Below are positions 1 through 7,191 of a stretch of 16,608 nucleotides of DNA, piece after piece; the first letter of the stretch is position 1; each line of letters opens with the position of its first letter. The notes below the pieces were generated by a model. That model saw nothing but the letters and a program-made list of their open reading frames with translations, was not told where the DNA came from and ran no database searches. Origin of the DNA: Syntrophaceae bacterium (GTDB taxonomy: Bacteria; Desulfobacterota; Desulfomonilia; Desulfomonilales; Desulfomonilaceae); assembly GCA_014874425.1 (NCBI GenBank), contig JACWAG010000004.1, positions 1 through 16,608 of the forward strand, given 5' to 3'. The position numbers were made by a program, and so were the translations under genes.

Positions 1-48
1 AAAGAATAATGTCTCTTTTAAATTCCGAATCGTGAAGACTTGGATCTT

Positions 49-618
49 TCATTTCGAATTTCGATTGATCTTTTGGCTAAATTCCTGAAACGCTTTTTGT
101 ACAAGTAGGACGGGATCGTCTTCGGTAAAGAGCGCCATTCCGGGGGTCCGTCCTGATTTTGTGACAATCTGGTCAAAGAAGTCGGATAAGCGCCCACTTC
201 CTGAAAGAACCCCTATTACATTTGCAGGGGTAAAATCATCAAAGGCTATAGTAAATTCATTCAGAGTCCCTATGCCGCCACCCAAAAATATCGCCACGTC
301 AGCGCTTCGAACCAGAATCACATTTCGCCCTTTGTTACCCATGCCGGTGAATATGATTATATCACTATCAGCAGGATAGCAGTAACGATTGAGGTGCTCT
401 GTCCTGTTCAGAGCGGGTGAAACAGCCAAAGTTAATCCGCCAACTGCCTTTGCCCCGAGAGACGCCGTATGTGGCGCCCCCGGACAGCCGCCGGTAAGGA
501 CGATTCCTCCCTGTCGTCCTATTTCCTGACCCAATTCAAAGGCCTTCTTTGAAATTTCCGAATTTTCAGGTTCACGGGCTGAGCCCAGAACTGCAATTTT
601 GAGTCGATGAGTAAACAA
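49..618 (-). CDS. LOG/SLOG-family Rossmann protein (TIGR00725-like)
   Basis: The protein is a single Rossmann-like domain of about 189 residues. It opens with a beta-strand and nucleotide-loop segment (IAVLGSA) and carries LTGGCPGAPHTA near residue 45 and FLGGGIGTLNEF near residue 115. The second motif is the family's variant of the PGGxGTxxE phosphoribohydrolase motif of LOG proteins and related molybdenum-cofactor-carrier-like proteins. In this branch the Pro is replaced by Gly, so LOG-type nucleotide phosphoribohydrolase activity is uncertain and nucleotide or cofactor binding is the safer reading. The reading frame can be opened further upstream at GTG 633, but that codon lies in a GGAGG Shine-Dalgarno (627-631). 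TTG at 618-616, 8 bases from it, is the better start. The gene is divergent from glmU. The family call is fairly secure; the substrate is unknown. Confidence 0.8.
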   Translation of the reverse strand: MFTHRLKIAVLGSAREPENSEISKKAFELGQEIGRQGGIVLTGGCPGAPHTASLGAKAVGGLTLAVSPALNRTEHLNRYCYPADSDIIIFTGMGNKGRNVILVRSADVAIFLGGGIGTLNEFTIAFDDFTPANVIGVLSGSGRLSDFFDQIVTKSGRTPGMALFTEDDPVLLVQKAFQEFSQKINRNSK

Positions 619-837
619 GCGATTGACCTCCACGTCTTAAAGGTTCGATAATGATACTGGGAAGCGATAGAAAATCCAGGAATAAAGACATTTCTAAAAA
701 AATATACGGAAACATTGTCGCGCGGGTCAACCATGAAACCTGCCATGTGATGCGCCTGCCGCAAGAAATCGTGGAACCCTGAAGGCTGTAAGTTATTCAT
801 TTGGTGTCCTCAATAACAATGTTTGCCCTGATAAATC

Positions 838-864
838 TTGACACTTCATGTCTGAAAATATAAT
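838..864 (+). promoter_or_regulatory. sigma70-type promoter of the glmU operon
   Basis: TTGACA at 838-843 and TATAAT at 859-864 are both consensus hexamers, but the 15-base spacer is shorter than the usual 17. Transcription would start near 871. That rules out a glmU start at ATG 848, which lies in the spacer, and supports ATG 905. Confidence 0.6.
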
Positions 865-904
865 TTTCTATTCTGATCGCTTTATAGATTGGATATGGTC
901 AAAT

Positions 905-2296
905 ATGAAACGTTATGGCGCTGTGATCCTTGCGGCAGGCAAAGGAACGCGTATGAAGTCGAATTGTTGCAAAGTGCTGCATCCGGTAGCCGGCCGACCA
1001 ATGCTGGCCTATGTCCTGGATGCGGTACGGACCTTGAGTCTGGACAGAATAGGTGTAGTGATTGGCCATCAGGCTGAAGATGTCATGCGGTGTTTCGACG
1101 ATCGGGATTTGAATTTTGTGAAGCAGGACCCACAACTGGGAACTGGGCATGCTGTTAAGCAGTGTTACGAATTGTTTCAAGGATTTGATGGACACGTCTT
1201 GATAATGTGTGGAGATACCCCGCTGGTAAAACCAGAGACACTTGACAGTTTTATCAGGTATCATGACGAAAATTCGAGTTTGCTTAGTGTGCTGACCACT
1301 AATTTGGAGAATCCTTATGGTTATGGTCGGATTTTAAGGGATTGCGCAGGCAACGTGTCGAAGATTATTGAAGAAAAGGACGCGTGTGATCCGGAAAAAG
1401 CTATAAAGGAAATCAACACTGGGATTTATATTGTTGAATGCAGACTTTTATTTAGTTTACTTGATAGGCTCAAGGTGCAAAATGCGCAGAAAGAATATTA
1501 TCTGACTGATGTTGTTTCATGGGCTAATCGTGAAGGTGTAACGGTTCATGGTTGTCGAACGGAAGACTCTTGTGTGGTCATGGGGGTAAACAGTAGGTCT
1601 GATGTCGCCAATGCAAATGGCGTTGTGTGGAACCGGATTAGATGGCAATTAATGTCGGAAGGGACGACTCTTCTTGACCCGTCGTCATTTTACGGTGATT
1701 TTGGAATAACAGTAGGGCAGGATACTGTAATCTATCCGAACGTTATGATTACCGGGAATTCATCTATTGGAAGGGACTGCGTAATTGAGCCCGGTTGCTT
1801 TATAAACGATTCCAGGATAGGTGACAGGGTGCGAGTTCTTTTAGGATCGAAATTGGACGACGTTGAAATCTCGGAGGATGTCTCAATAGGTCCAATGGCC
1901 CATTTGAGGCCCAAAGCGAAGATCGGAAAGAACGCCCGAATCGGGAATTTTGTTGAGGTCAAGAACACCACTGTGGGAGATAGAACCAAGGCTGCGCACC
2001 TGACGTATCTCGGCGATAGTCAGATAGGAGACGACGTTAATATTGGATGTGGGACAATTACATGTAATTACGACGGCAAAAAGAAACATCGCACCATTAT
2101 TGAGAATCGATGTTTCGTGGGATCGGATGTACAATTTGTTGCTCCGGTCGAGATTGGATGCGGCAGTGTGATTGGAGCGGGAAGCACAATAACCAAGGAT
2201 GTGCCGCCGAACTCCCTTGCTGTTTCTAGATCAAAACAGAAAACGTTTCCTCTTCGGTTAGGTCAGGGCCTGGCTCCAAAGAATGAAGATCGGTAA
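905..2296 (+). CDS. glmU: Bifunctional UDP-GlcNAc pyrophosphorylase / glucosamine-1-phosphate acetyltransferase
   Basis: GlmU acetylates glucosamine-1-phosphate and then uridylates it to UDP-GlcNAc, the cytoplasmic precursor for peptidoglycan and lipid A. The N-terminal pyrophosphorylase domain has the signature AVILAAGKGTRMKS at its start, followed by the GTGHAV and CGDTPL nucleotide- and metal-site motifs. The C-terminal part is a left-handed beta-helix of hexapeptide repeats with the acetyltransferase active-site region AHLTYLGDSQIG, GCGTITCNYDG and GAGSTITKDVP. Starting at ATG 905 gives 463 residues, close to the usual 455-460. The frame is open back to ATG 848, but that would add 19 residues upstream of the conserved beta-strand and would lie inside the promoter. 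No strong Shine-Dalgarno precedes 905. The last 14 bases overlap dusB, so the two are co-transcribed. Confidence 0.96.
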   Translation: MKRYGAVILAAGKGTRMKSNCCKVLHPVAGRPMLAYVLDAVRTLSLDRIGVVIGHQAEDVMRCFDDRDLNFVKQDPQLGTGHAVKQCYELFQGFDGHVLIMCGDTPLVKPETLDSFIRYHDENSSLLSVLTTNLENPYGYGRILRDCAGNVSKIIEEKDACDPEKAIKEINTGIYIVECRLLFSLLDRLKVQNAQKEYYLTDVVSWANREGVTVHGCRTEDSCVVMGVNSRSDVANANGVVWNRIRWQLMSEGTTLLDPSSFYGDFGITVGQDTVIYPNVMITGNSSIGRDCVIEPGCFINDSRIGDRVRVLLGSKLDDVEISEDVSIGPMAHLRPKAKIGKNARIGNFVEVKNTTVGDRTKAAHLTYLGDSQIGDDVNIGCGTITCNYDGKKKHRTIIENRCFVGSDVQFVAPVEIGCGSVIGAGSTITKDVPPNSLAVSRSKQKTFPLRLGQGLAPKNEDR

Positions 2297-3251
2297 CATT
2301 GAGCTGGATGGCGCTGTGGTCCTGGCGCCTATGGCGGGAATAACTGATCCGCCGTTTAGACGTATTGTGCTGACCTTTGGAATTTCGTGTCTGTGGACAG
2401 AAATGATAAGCTGTAACGCTGTTGTCCATGCACGAAAAATTCTGGCTACGATGGACACCAGAGAGCATACTGTTCCCGTGATTTTTCAGATCATCGGCAA
2501 AGATCCGGAAATCATGGCTGAATGCGCAATGATTGTACAGGATCATGGGGCTGCGGCAGTAGATATTAATATGGGTTGCCCTGCGAGGCAGGTGATCGGT
2601 TCTGGTGGTGGTGTCGCTCTGATGCGCAACCTGGAACTGGCTGGCCGGATCATCGGCTCAGTGCGGAAAGCAATAACAATACCTCTGACGGTAAAGATGA
2701 GAACCGGCTGGGACGAAAAAAGCGTTAATGCGCCTGAGTTGGCTTTGATAGCGGAGCATGAAGGGGCCGACGCAATTGTTTTGCACGCCAGGAGCAGATG
2801 CGCAGGCCACTGTGGCCCAGTTTCTTTGGATCTTTTGAAGCTGGTCAAGTCCACGGTGTCAATTCCTGTAATAGGCAACGGGGGAGTGATAGCTGTTGAA
2901 GACGCTCTGAATATGGTAATGGAAACCGGCTGTGATGGAATTATGATTGGCAAGGGAGCGCTGGGACGTCCCTGGTTCCCAAGGAAGATTCTCGAAACAC
3001 TGTTTGGTTGGGTGGTGACGTCATACCAATCGAATAGATCGCTGGGTGTTGTTGTGAGTCGGCATTTCGAGGATGAACTGAGATGGTGCGGTGTGAGGCC
3101 AGGCTTACACAGGATGAGAAAGCACCTAGGTTGGTACTCAAAAGGGATTGACGGCGCCGCCGAATTCCGCTCTCGAGTATTTACTGAAGAAAACCCTGAG
3201 ATGGTCCTGGCTTTCATAGACAATTTTTTTGGAAAGGTAATGATCCCATGA
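2283..3251 (+). CDS. dusB: tRNA-dihydrouridine synthase, DusB-like
   Basis: This FMN- and NADPH-dependent enzyme reduces uridines in the tRNA D-loop to dihydrouridine. The 322-residue protein shows the TIM-barrel motifs in order: LAPMAGITDPPFR (14-26), DINMGCPARQV with catalytic Cys99, VKMRTGWD near 137-144, the FMN-phosphate histidine in LHARSR, IGNGGV, and IMIGKGALGRPW. The loop after the catalytic Cys reads VIGSGGGVALM, where most family members have a Lys in the V-x-K-x-G-x-G pattern; this is a mild variation. The gene overlaps glmU by 14 bases and its stop overlaps the next ATG (ATGA), indicating translational coupling. DusB rather than another Dus class is inferred from length, the PWxxRxI-like tail and the Fis-type neighbour. 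Confidence 0.93.
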   Translation: MKIGNIELDGAVVLAPMAGITDPPFRRIVLTFGISCLWTEMISCNAVVHARKILATMDTREHTVPVIFQIIGKDPEIMAECAMIVQDHGAAAVDINMGCPARQVIGSGGGVALMRNLELAGRIIGSVRKAITIPLTVKMRTGWDEKSVNAPELALIAEHEGADAIVLHARSRCAGHCGPVSLDLLKLVKSTVSIPVIGNGGVIAVEDALNMVMETGCDGIMIGKGALGRPWFPRKILETLFGWVVTSYQSNRSLGVVVSRHFEDELRWCGVRPGLHRMRKHLGWYSKGIDGAAEFRSRVFTEENPEMVLAFIDNFFGKVMIP

Positions 3252-3580
3252 AATCTGGCCGTAGGGATATGGATGTGAGTCCCGCCGGATCGGAGACTTC
3301 CCGTGAGAACAAGAAGTCTGGGGGGGTTCCTTGGGCATCGAACATTGGAGATTCATTGGATTCTCTGGTCGAATATCTTGTGGACAACAATGTAGAGGGC
3401 ATTCATCCACTAATAATGGGGGAAGTTGAAAAGAGGCTGATCATAAAAGTGCTTGAAAGGAATCGCGGTAATAAGCTCCGTGCCGCGCGTAGTCTTGGAC
3501 TAAGTAGAAACACTTTTCACAGAAAAATTCTTAAACTTAAGGAGTCCTGTGATTTGTTCGATTCAGACCCAGATTCGTGA
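3248..3580 (+). CDS. Fis-family helix-turn-helix protein
   Basis: This is a 110-residue protein with a polar, probably flexible N-terminus (1-32). A helical segment follows, then a C-terminal HTH_8/Fis-type DNA-binding motif at about 73-98 with the hallmark RGNKLRAARSLGLSRNTFHR. E. coli Fis is 98 residues with the same layout (dimerisation helices, then this HTH). Unlike NtrC-type regulators there is no AAA+ domain. The ATG overlaps the dusB stop by 4 bases. The same dusB-fis pairing occurs in enterobacteria, so a nucleoid-associated or growth-rate regulatory role is plausible. However, the HTH alone cannot separate true Fis from a small NtrC-derived repressor, so I leave the symbol empty. 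Confidence 0.85.
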   Translation: MKSGRRDMDVSPAGSETSRENKKSGGVPWASNIGDSLDSLVEYLVDNNVEGIHPLIMGEVEKRLIIKVLERNRGNKLRAARSLGLSRNTFHRKILKLKESCDLFDSDPDS

Positions 3581-3776
3581 ATCCAGGGCTCAAAGCTAGG
3601 CAGATTTGTTACATTTTTGTAAAGAGCCATGTTTCATCGACCTGATGTAGGCGCTTTGGTGTGAATGATAAAATCCCTGCGGTTCACTTTTGGGCAACCT
3701 GTTGTCGAGTGTTAAGATAGCGGAATTATGACAAGTGAAGTTGTCGTTACTTGAGTTCTGTTCCACTAGATATAGC

Positions 3777-3804
3777 TTGACACCAACGCCCAATAAAATA
3801 TAAT
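3777..3804 (+). promoter_or_regulatory. Consensus sigma70 promoter upstream of the zap-6S-rny block
   Basis: TTGACA (3777-3782) and TATAAT (3799-3804) are perfect hexamers with a 16-base spacer. Transcription would begin near 3811, just upstream of an AGGAG (3827-3831) and ATG (3838). It is the best-matching promoter in the window and would drive zapB/zapA, 6S RNA and probably rny. Confidence 0.65.
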
Positions 3805-3837
3805 TAACCCGGATTCCGAAGTTCCCAGGAGAGCCGG

Positions 3838-4061
3838 ATGGACTTGGCGATTTGGTCGTGCTCCAGAAGAAGGTTTTATGACTGTTTAGCAGACGAATAG
3901 TTGGAGAAAACAACAGGAATAAGGAGTAAATCTGGAACTCGGTAAGAGAGACAAAGACATAGCTGAGTTACATAGAACCCCGGATGAGGTTAAATGGGGA
4001 CAATAAGGCGGCAAATGGGAAATTGGACAGGATAACCGCAATATTGGAGGCTTTAACCTGA
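3838..4061 (+). pseudogene. zapB: Broken zapB-like coiled-coil division gene
   Basis: No frame is open throughout, yet the pieces join into one ZapB-like coiled coil of about 73 residues, the normal family size (E. coli 81). An ideal AGGAG lies 6 bases before ATG 3838, but that frame runs only 20 codons. Frame 3 from 3843 reads LGDLVVLQKKVL, hits TGA at 3879, then reads LFSRRIVGENNRNKE and hits TAA at 3927. Frame 2 continues from 3932 as LELGKRDKDIAELHR and on to 4004 (TAA). Frame 3 then gives GKLDRITAILEALT and ends in TGA at 4059. The last switch falls at a GGGG run (3996-3999). The heptad pattern, EN dyad and LDRI/ILE tail resemble short ZapB proteins, and the position before zapA fits. 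At least three frameshifts and one nonsense codon are needed, so decay is likelier than programmed shifting. Sequencing error would need several hits here while neighbours stay intact. Confidence 0.55.
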
Positions 4062-4129
4062 AAGATGGTCAAAGTTTAGGTTCAAAGACCCTGAAGCCGG
4101 AAAGTGGCCAGGACTCTAAATCGGTTAAG

Positions 4130-4420
4130 GTGACGCTGTTCGGACGAGAATATAGTGTTCGGGGCCGTGGGTCCGGAGACTATATCGAGAGGCTTGTAGA
4201 GTTCATCAATTCCCGATCTGAAGAGATCAGGGGAAAATCAGGAGTTGTGACCACAATTGATCTTGCGATTCTCACGTTGCTCAACATTACGGATGAGCTT
4301 TTTGAATGCAGGCAGTCGATTTCAGAACAAATCGAGAAAACGGAGGAAGAAGACTACGGTCTCTTAAAACCCGGTGATTTGGGAGAGACTGATTTAAAAA
4401 TTCCCCTGCGCGGTTCGTGA
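4130..4420 (+). CDS. zapA: Cell division protein ZapA
   Basis: ZapA binds FtsZ polymers and bundles them at midcell. The conserved N-terminal core VKVTLFGREYSVRGRGSGDY and the helix YIERLVEFINSRSEEI are followed by a second helix LAILTLLNITDELFE and a short polar tail. The coordinates use GTG 4130, the nearest accepted start codon, but it has no Shine-Dalgarno and would cut into the first beta-strand. The frame is open back to 4007. A GGAGG (4046-4050) sits 7 bases before an in-frame CTG at 4058, which overlaps the TGA ending zapB (CTGA). A start there would give 120 residues with a 24-residue polar extension. The 3' end overlaps the 5' strand of the 6S RNA terminal stem. The family call is solid; the start is not. 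Confidence 0.85.
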   Translation: MTLFGREYSVRGRGSGDYIERLVEFINSRSEEIRGKSGVVTTIDLAILTLLNITDELFECRQSISEQIEKTEEEDYGLLKPGDLGETDLKIPLRGS

Positions 4421-4580
4421 GGGATAGAGAATTTTTGAGCCAACACTCGAAAATTGGGAACTGAACCCGGTTGTGGTGTGCAAGCCTACCGTTGAAGTAG
4501 GAAGCCTGAAACAACCGCTAGGATCCCACCTGGGAAACCAGGTTCAAAAGTTCTATTGCCACGGCCGACTGCGGGGGATA
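4402..4580 (+). ncRNA. ssrS: 6S RNA
   Basis: 6S RNA mimics an open promoter and binds sigma70-RNA polymerase, dampening transcription in stationary phase. The expected architecture can be drawn by hand. A terminal stem pairs TCCCCTGC (4402-4409) with the GCGGGGGA near 4571-4578. A long closing helix pairs 4422-4441 with 4541-4560, with 17 of 20 positions paired counting G-U. There is a large central bubble (about 4443-4467 and 4518-4537). Above it, CGGTTGT (4468-4474) pairs with ACAACCG (4511-4517), and a hairpin CCTAC/GTAGG lies at 4485-4501. The GTGTGCAAGCCTACC-type central motif and the place directly after zapA match proteobacterial ssrS. The 5' stem strand lies within the last zapA codons and stop, so the RNA is either processed from the zapA transcript or starts inside zapA. 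Ends are approximate. Confidence 0.85.
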
Positions 4581-4791
4581 AAAACAACGTAGATTGCATT
4601 TTTCTTTACACCCTACAACCGGGATGTGCTACGAAGCCTCTGGATGGCAGTTCAGGGTTCCATATATAGATTCAGTTTTCTAGAAGTGCCTTGTTATCAT
4701 AGCCCTTTGGACACTTACGGTCATTGTCCCTCATCCGAAATGGTTTCTACGCTTCAAACGTCCCGCTAAATAAAATGATATGGAGGGGGTT

Positions 4792-6354
4792 GTGGGATCG
4801 ATTCCCTTTTTGATCTATGCCCTTGTCGCAGTAGTTTTAGGGCTCACTGTTGGCTACGCTGTCGCTAGATTTCTGGACAAGAGGCGTTTTGAATCAGCAA
4901 AATCCAGCGCTGACCAAATCGTCAATAACGCCCAAAAAGAAGCGGAAACAATTAAGAAGGAAGCTCTGCTCCAGACTAAAGACCAGTTGTTTCAGGCTAG
5001 AGCGGAACTTGAGCATGAAATACGAGAAAGAAGATCCGAACTTTCTGCCAGAGAGGCTCGACTTCTCAAAAAGGATGAAAATCTTGAGAGAAAATCAAGC
5101 CAACTCGAACAGAAGGACGCCCAACTCGTCAAACATGAAAGAGAAATTGAAGCCGGGCAAAAAAGAACAAAAGACAAAGAGCGCGAGGCCGACAATCTTG
5201 TAAAAAGACAGCAGGAAAAATTGGAAGCTCTGGCCGGTCTTTCCACTGTGGAAGCCCGAGATATGTTGCTTAAGAAGGTTGAAGACGAAACCCGCATCGA
5301 GAGCGCCAGAATAATTAGGCAAATCGAAGAAGAGACCCTTGCCCAATCTGACAAGAAGGCCAAGGAAATAGTGTCTACAGCCATAGGCAGGTACGCCGCT
5401 GATTTTATTGCGGAGAGAACCGTGTCGGTTGTGAATTTGCCAAACGAAGAAATGAAGGGCCGAATCATAGGACGGGAGGGTAGAAATATCCGGGCTATCG
5501 AGGCTGCAACCGGCGTTGATCTCATCATCGACGACACCCCGGAGGCTGTAATACTTTCGGGTTACAATTCTATCCGTCGAGAAATAGCCAGGATAGCTCT
5601 CGAAAGACTCGTTAACGATGGTCGAATTCATCCTGCCAGAATTGAGGAAATCGTAAAAAAGGTTACCCAAGAGATGGAAGACGCCATCGTCGAAGCCGGG
5701 GAGCAGGCAAGTTTCGATGTAGGGGTCCATGGAATCAACCCTGAGTTGATCAAATTGGTTGGAAAACTCAAATATAGGACCTCTTTTGCGCAAAATGTTT
5801 ATCAACACTCCATCGAGGTTGCTTTTCTTTGTGGTATCATGGCTGCTGAATTGGGTCTCAACCAGAAAAAGGCCAAGAGAGCGGGATTGTTGCACGATAT
5901 TGGCAAGGCGATAGATCATGAGGTGGAAGGGGCCCACGCCATCATCGGTTCAGACATTGCCAGGAGATATGGAGAATCCCCTCTGATCGTCAATGCGATC
6001 GCCTCTCATCACGGGGATGAAGATCCTACTAGCGCCATAGCTGTCCTTGTTCAGGCGGCTGACACCCTCTCGGCGGCCAGGCCAGGCGCACGACGCGAAA
6101 TGCTCGAAAACTATGTTAAAAGACTTGAGGATCTCGAGAGAATAGCTGATTCCTTCAAGGGGGTTAGTAAGTCGTTCGCTATTCAGGCGGGTAGGGAAAT
6201 CAGGATCATTGTCGAGAACTCAAACATGCGCGATGAACACCTCACTTTGCTTGCCAGGGACATTCGCAAGAAAATTGAAAAGGACTTGTCCTATCCTGGT
6301 CAAATTAAGATTGTAGTCATTAGAGAAAGTCGAGCTGTAGAATACGCCAGGTAG
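4792..6354 (+). CDS. rny: Ribonuclease Y
   Basis: RNase Y is a membrane-anchored endoribonuclease that initiates mRNA decay. The layout is canonical. An N-terminal transmembrane helix (IPFLIYALVAVVLGLTVGYA) comes first, then a long charged coiled coil rich in Lys/Glu (about 30-190). A KH domain has the GRIIGREGRNIR loop near residue 224-235, and an HD phosphohydrolase domain has the LLHDIGKAIDHE metal-binding motif near 366-377 and SHHGDE further on. The 520-residue length is normal. The frame is also open from ATG 4780, but that ATG abuts a GGAGGGGG (4782-4789) that serves better as Shine-Dalgarno for GTG 4792, 5 bases after GGAGG. I see no convincing promoter in the 210 bases after the 6S RNA, so transcription may come through from the zap promoter. 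A kinase-like gene follows after 14 bases. Confidence 0.95.
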   Translation: MGSIPFLIYALVAVVLGLTVGYAVARFLDKRRFESAKSSADQIVNNAQKEAETIKKEALLQTKDQLFQARAELEHEIRERRSELSAREARLLKKDENLERKSSQLEQKDAQLVKHEREIEAGQKRTKDKEREADNLVKRQQEKLEALAGLSTVEARDMLLKKVEDETRIESARIIRQIEEETLAQSDKKAKEIVSTAIGRYAADFIAERTVSVVNLPNEEMKGRIIGREGRNIRAIEAATGVDLIIDDTPEAVILSGYNSIRREIARIALERLVNDGRIHPARIEEIVKKVTQEMEDAIVEAGEQASFDVGVHGINPELIKLVGKLKYRTSFAQNVYQHSIEVAFLCGIMAAELGLNQKKAKRAGLLHDIGKAIDHEVEGAHAIIGSDIARRYGESPLIVNAIASHHGDEDPTSAIAVLVQAADTLSAARPGARREMLENYVKRLEDLERIADSFKGVSKSFAIQAGREIRIIVENSNMRDEHLTLLARDIRKKIEKDLSYPGQIKIVVIRESRAVEYAR

Positions 6355-6368
6355 TCATCGGAAAAAAC

Positions 6369-7112
6369 TTGCGCATAAACGACATAACGGAACTAGCTGA
6401 AGAAGAATTGCTGGCGCTTACGGTATTCCCAGAGCTTGTTGGTGGACTTTCCCATGAAGTCGCTCAACCGTTAAACGCCATATCGTTGGCATGTGAGGTC
6501 ATTCGCTTTAAGGTCAAACGACTTGCCTTAAACGAAACTGATCTTAATTTTTTTCAAGATAAGTTGGCCAGCATAAAGAATCAAGTAGTGAGAGCTGCGG
6601 ACACAATTAACGGGATTCGACGCTATGGCTCCTGGTCTGTGAATTCTTCGACAAGCGACATGGAAACTTCATTTCTAAGAGTTTGTAATCTTCTTCGACA
6701 GCAATTTGTTTCAAGGGGGATCGAATTCACTGTTCAAAACCGTAATGAAGGTTCGAGGCCAACTCGAATTGATGCTGTTCTCCTCGACCTCACTATCGTT
6801 CAGTGTATCTTGTTTGCTAGAACTCGGGTCGAGTTCCTGGAATCCCGACACAGAGAGAACAGCGTTCGTTACGACAAAAGGATAGAGGCCGAACTGGATT
6901 GTTCTCCCGGCGCAAACTCAATGGTGATAAAGTGGAATTGCGGAACACTCCGAATAGAGGACCTAATTGAATTTATTCCGCCTCGCGTCAAGATCGGCTT
7001 GAGCGCTTCCAAAAAAATCATAGGTCGTTTCGGTGGGATGATACAAATAGATGAGGGCCGGATCTCGCTGGTTTTTCAATCAAAAGACTCAAAACCTGAA
7101 AGTTTAGGCTGA
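6369..7112 (+). CDS. Soluble histidine-kinase-like protein with degenerate ATPase domain
   Basis: The 247-residue protein has no membrane segment and no sensor domain. It begins almost directly with a HisKA dimerisation/phosphoacceptor helix, GGLSHEVAQPLNAISL, with the phosphoacceptor candidate His29 followed by Glu30 and a good H-box. The second helix is VRAADTINGIRRYG. The C-terminal part is shaped like a HATPase_c domain and keeps the G2-type stretch IGLSASKKIIGRFGGMIQID (209-228). However, the N-box that should carry the Mg/ATP Asn reads VQCILFARTR (144-153), with no Asn. The DxGxG G1 box is replaced by a segment around KWNCGTLRIEDL. ATP binding and autophosphorylation are therefore doubtful; it may act as a phosphotransfer domain or pseudokinase. 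The start is TTG 6369, 14 bases after rny, behind only a weak GGA. No response regulator is adjacent. The fold is secure; the function is not. Confidence 0.75.
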   Translation: MRINDITELAEEELLALTVFPELVGGLSHEVAQPLNAISLACEVIRFKVKRLALNETDLNFFQDKLASIKNQVVRAADTINGIRRYGSWSVNSSTSDMETSFLRVCNLLRQQFVSRGIEFTVQNRNEGSRPTRIDAVLLDLTIVQCILFARTRVEFLESRHRENSVRYDKRIEAELDCSPGANSMVIKWNCGTLRIEDLIEFIPPRVKIGLSASKKIIGRFGGMIQIDEGRISLVFQSKDSKPESLG

Positions 7113-7155
7113 CAATTCTTCTCCCGCGCCTCTAATTGTGATAAGATCCGAAAAA

Positions 7156-7191
7156 GTTTGGGAATGAGGGTAATCATACTGCGTCCCAAAC
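7156..7191 (+). repeat. 8-bp inverted repeat in the mltD-like gene leader
   Basis: GTTTGGGA (7156-7163) and TCCCAAAC (7184-7191) are perfect inverted copies separated by 20 bases. The repeat lies about 40 bases upstream of the Shine-Dalgarno of the transglycosylase gene. No U-run follows, so it is not a standard terminator. An operator or leader hairpin is possible. Confidence 0.5.

Noticed and set aside
2543..3223. 226-codon open frame on the minus strand
   Set aside because: Antisense to dusB; composition is that of a shadow frame.
3838..3900. 20-codon leader peptide with AGA AGA AGG (three Arg codons) behind a consensus promoter and good Shine-Dalgarno
   Set aside because: The following sequence reads as ZapB-like coiled coil in other frames, so this is better explained as the start of the broken zapB; no attenuator hairpin was seen.
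3596..3913. 105-codon minus-strand frame in the gap before zapA
   Set aside because: Runs across the consensus plus-strand promoter and the zapB remnant, has no Shine-Dalgarno and shows no family features.
4626..4770. 46-codon ORF between 6S RNA and rny, considered as a remnant of the 5-formyltetrahydrofolate cyclo-ligase gene that often follows ssrS
   Set aside because: No Shine-Dalgarno and no recognisable cyclo-ligase motif.
5095..5937. 280-codon open frame on the minus strand
   Set aside because: It is fully antisense to the unmistakable RNase Y gene and has no recognisable motif.
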